Shown in pieces: positions 41,755 through 43,384 of a stretch of DNA of 43,384 bases. Source of the DNA: UBA1422 sp041752735 (GTDB taxonomy: Bacteria; Bacillota; Clostridia; Peptostreptococcales; Anaerovoracaceae); contig JBGSVW010000040.1 of the NCBI GenBank assembly GCA_041752735.1, positions 1-43,384 on the forward strand, given 5' to 3'. The position numbers and the translations under genes were made by a program. Under the pieces are notes generated by a model. That model was not told the origin of the DNA and ran no database searches. It saw nothing but the letters and a program-made list of their open reading frames with translations. Each line of letters begins with the position of its first letter. The stretch's first letter is position 1.

Positions 41755-43384
41755 TTAGATAAACAGGTTTACGTTTGATTCGTCGGCTTCACCAAGGTAG
41801 GTGCCCACGCCGGCATAATCGATGTTCTCAATCAATTCTTCTTCTTTGATTCCCATGATATCCATGGACATGGTACAGGCGATGATGTTAACACCGGCAT
41901 CCTGTGCCTTGCGGATCAGGGTTTCCAAAGAGTCAACGTTCTTGTCTTTCATAACCCAACGCATCATAGCAGTTCCCATGCCACCCATGTTCATCTTGGA
42001 TAATTTCAGTTTGCCTGCACCCTGAGGCATCATGAATCCGAACATGGATTCTACGATACTCTTGTTGACCTTGACCTTATTGGCCTTGCGTAGCGCATTC
42101 AGACCCCAGAAGGTGAAGAACATGGTGACTTTCTTACCCATGGCAAGCGCGCCATTGGCAATGATGAAGGAGGCTAGAACTTTGTCCAGATCTCCACTGA
42201 ATACAATAATGGTTTTGTTGTCGCCGCCAGTGGTGGCAACTCCGGTTTTTGTCTGAGCCGGAACACCGGTAGCAAGTCCCTTTTGAACGGTGGCGACAAA
42301 TTCCTTGCCTGCCTTCGTAGTGGTTAGCAAGGTGTTGCCGGTTTGTTTGCACCAAGCAGCAATATCCCGGGTGAATCCCGGATCGGAGGCAATAACTTCA
42401 ATCACATCTCCATCATTTAAACCTTTGATTGTTTCAAATACTTTCATAATGGGTCCGGGACATTGGAGTCCGCTACAGTTCAACCGGAAAGACTGTCCAG
42501 CCATGACGGTTTCGCCAGTGCCGGAACTGTCCGAGGCGACGGTTGAAAAGATGCCCTTAGGATCATCGAAGTTCATGTCCATTAATTCCTCCTTATAGTG
42601 GGTGCCCCGGTAGAACGATGTTCCTGCGGGATACAGTAATACATTTTTAAATCCGTTTTCCATTAGAATCCGGGCTGCGTTGTAAGATCGAACGCCGATG
42701 GAGCAAAAGGTGACTACTGTTTTGGATCGGTCAATTTCATCAAGACGATCACGCAAGGTTCCCAGAGGGATATTCAATGTATTGTTAAGTTTGTAAGCTA
42801 ATCGCTCCATATCTTCACGAATATCCAATAAGATGACATCTTCCGGATTTGCCTTTTCTATGAAATCCCAATCGCAGAAGCGAACCAATCCATGAAGGAG
42901 GTTTTCAGCCGTATAACCAGCCATGTTCACTGGATCCTTGGCAGAGGAGTAGGGAGGTGCATAAGCCATTTCCAACTCAGTTAAGTCATTGATTGATCCA
43001 TCGAGTCGGATGACTGTGGCCAGAACGTCAATTCTCTTATCGACGCCGTCTCTGCCAACGATTTGTGCACCATATATCTTTTTCCCATCCTTGGAAAAAA
43101 TCATTTTGATGACCATGGGCATAGCACCGGGATAATATCCGGCATGGTGATTCTGATTGATATAGACCACTTCGTAATCTGTGCCTTTTTTAAGACCACG
43201 ACGTTGAAGGGCTTTTTCATTGTTGCCGGTTGTTGCTGCAGTCAAATCAAATATTTTGGCCACTGAGGTGCCTTGGGTTCCATTAAAGGCAACCTTACCA
43301 CCGGCAATATTATCCGCGCAGATGCGACCCTGCTTGTTGGCAGGTCCGGCCAAGGGTATCATAGTTTTTTCTTTACTGATGAAG
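41755..43384 (-). CDS. CoA-disulfide reductase-like flavoprotein fused to rhodanese, TusA and DsrE domains (N-terminus outside window)
   Basis: The frame runs off the right edge, so the FAD/NAD(P)H domain is missing and about 543 C-terminal residues are seen. Order: interface domain of the pyridine nucleotide-disulfide reductase family (MIPLAGPANKQGRICADNI, VGRDGVDKRIDVLATVI, YAPPYSSAKDPVNMAGY); rhodanese domain with active loop CSIGVRS; TusA/SirA domain (LNCSGLQCPGPIMKVFETI, with the CPxP motif); and a C-terminal DsrE-type domain (KTIIVFSGDLDKVLASFIIANGA ... IIACTMSMDIMGI). Such fusions are thought to handle persulfide sulfur or CoA disulfides in anaerobes; the substrate here is unknown. Next to hcp it may belong to redox or sulfur stress handling. 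Confidence 0.92.
   Translation of the reverse strand, partial: FISKEKTMIPLAGPANKQGRICADNIAGGKVAFNGTQGTSVAKIFDLTAATTGNNEKALQRRGLKKGTDYEVVYINQNHHAGYYPGAMPMVIKMIFSKDGKKIYGAQIVGRDGVDKRIDVLATVIRLDGSINDLTELEMAYAPPYSSAKDPVNMAGYTAENLLHGLVRFCDWDFIEKANPEDVILLDIREDMERLAYKLNNTLNIPLGTLRDRLDEIDRSKTVVTFCSIGVRSYNAARILMENGFKNVLLYPAGTSFYRGTHYKEELMDMNFDDPKGIFSTVASDSSGTGETVMAGQSFRLNCSGLQCPGPIMKVFETIKGLNDGDVIEVIASDPGFTRDIAAWCKQTGNTLLTTTKAGKEFVATVQKGLATGVPAQTKTGVATTGGDNKTIIVFSGDLDKVLASFIIANGALAMGKKVTMFFTFWGLNALRKANKVKVNKSIVESMFGFMMPQGAGKLKLSKMNMGGMGTAMMRWVMKDKNVDSLETLIRKAQDAGVNIIACTMSMDIMGIKEEELIENIDYAGVGTYLGEADESNVNLFI

Noticed and set aside
1..43384. Mobile elements, CRISPR arrays, phage genes, tRNA or rRNA genes
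   Set aside because: I saw no transposase or integrase motif, no spaced direct-repeat array and no RNA-gene signature; gene order and composition look native throughout.

Overview
The window reads as a chromosome segment of a strictly anaerobic low- to mid-GC Firmicute of class Clostridia. Evidence: a T-box leader on valS, strong AGGAGG-type ribosome sites with occasional TTG/GTG starts, the Firmicute gene block plsX-rnc-smc-ftsY, an rnf operon in the clostridial order C-D-G-E-A-B, a single-chain pyruvate:ferredoxin oxidoreductase, and a hybrid cluster protein with the anaerobe-type cysteine spacing. I cannot assign a genus. I saw no insertion sequence, phage gene, CRISPR array, rRNA or tRNA.

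Layout. (1) 1-763: 3' end of a GGDEF/HD-GYP signalling gene. (2) 768-17004: one long, tightly packed rightward housekeeping block with many overlapping genes. It starts at a sigma70-type promoter and a T-box riboswitch, then runs valS, folC, lipid kinase, acetyltransferase, plsX, rnc, smc, ftsY, der, plsY, gpsA, miaB. It carries the acyl-phosphate route to phospholipids (plsX, plsY, gpsA) and cell division/translation functions. (3) 17060-22497: an Ech-type membrane [NiFe] hydrogenase operon (echABCDEF) with its own promoter and terminator. (4) 22521-27589: the Rnf complex operon. (5) 27624-31422: nifJ (PFOR) with two promoters and a strong palindrome, ending in a bidirectional terminator. (6) 31456-33160, leftward: an NSS-family amino-acid transporter with a 34-residue MetS-like small subunit. 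(7) 33272-39176: hypABFCDE, the Ni-Fe cofactor assembly genes. (8) 39220-41706: a Crp/Fnr-family regulator divergent from hcp. (9) 41755-43384, leftward and cut by the window end: a CoA-disulfide-reductase-like fusion with rhodanese, TusA and DsrE domains.

How it fits together. PFOR produces reduced ferredoxin. Rnf can oxidise it with NAD+ and Ech can oxidise it with protons to H2, each coupled to ion pumping; the hyp genes build the Ech active site. EchE ends only three residues after its last ligand cysteine, which agrees with the absence of any hydrogenase endopeptidase gene here.

The most notable signal is regulatory. Two different palindromes are each shared by two distant promoters. 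TTGTA-N10-TACAA occurs upstream of both rnfC and nifJ (17 of 20 positions identical when one copy is inverted). CGTTG-N6-CAACG occurs upstream of both echA and the regulator/hcp divergent pair, and in both cases a -10-like hexamer begins exactly 29.5 bp from its centre, the spacing of class II Crp/Fnr activation. This suggests a two-branch redox regulon: PFOR with Rnf, and Ech with Hcp. A second unusual feature is hypB, whose histidine tail is encoded by 24-bp tandem repeats, one of which has diverged into the ribosome binding site for the overlapping hypF.
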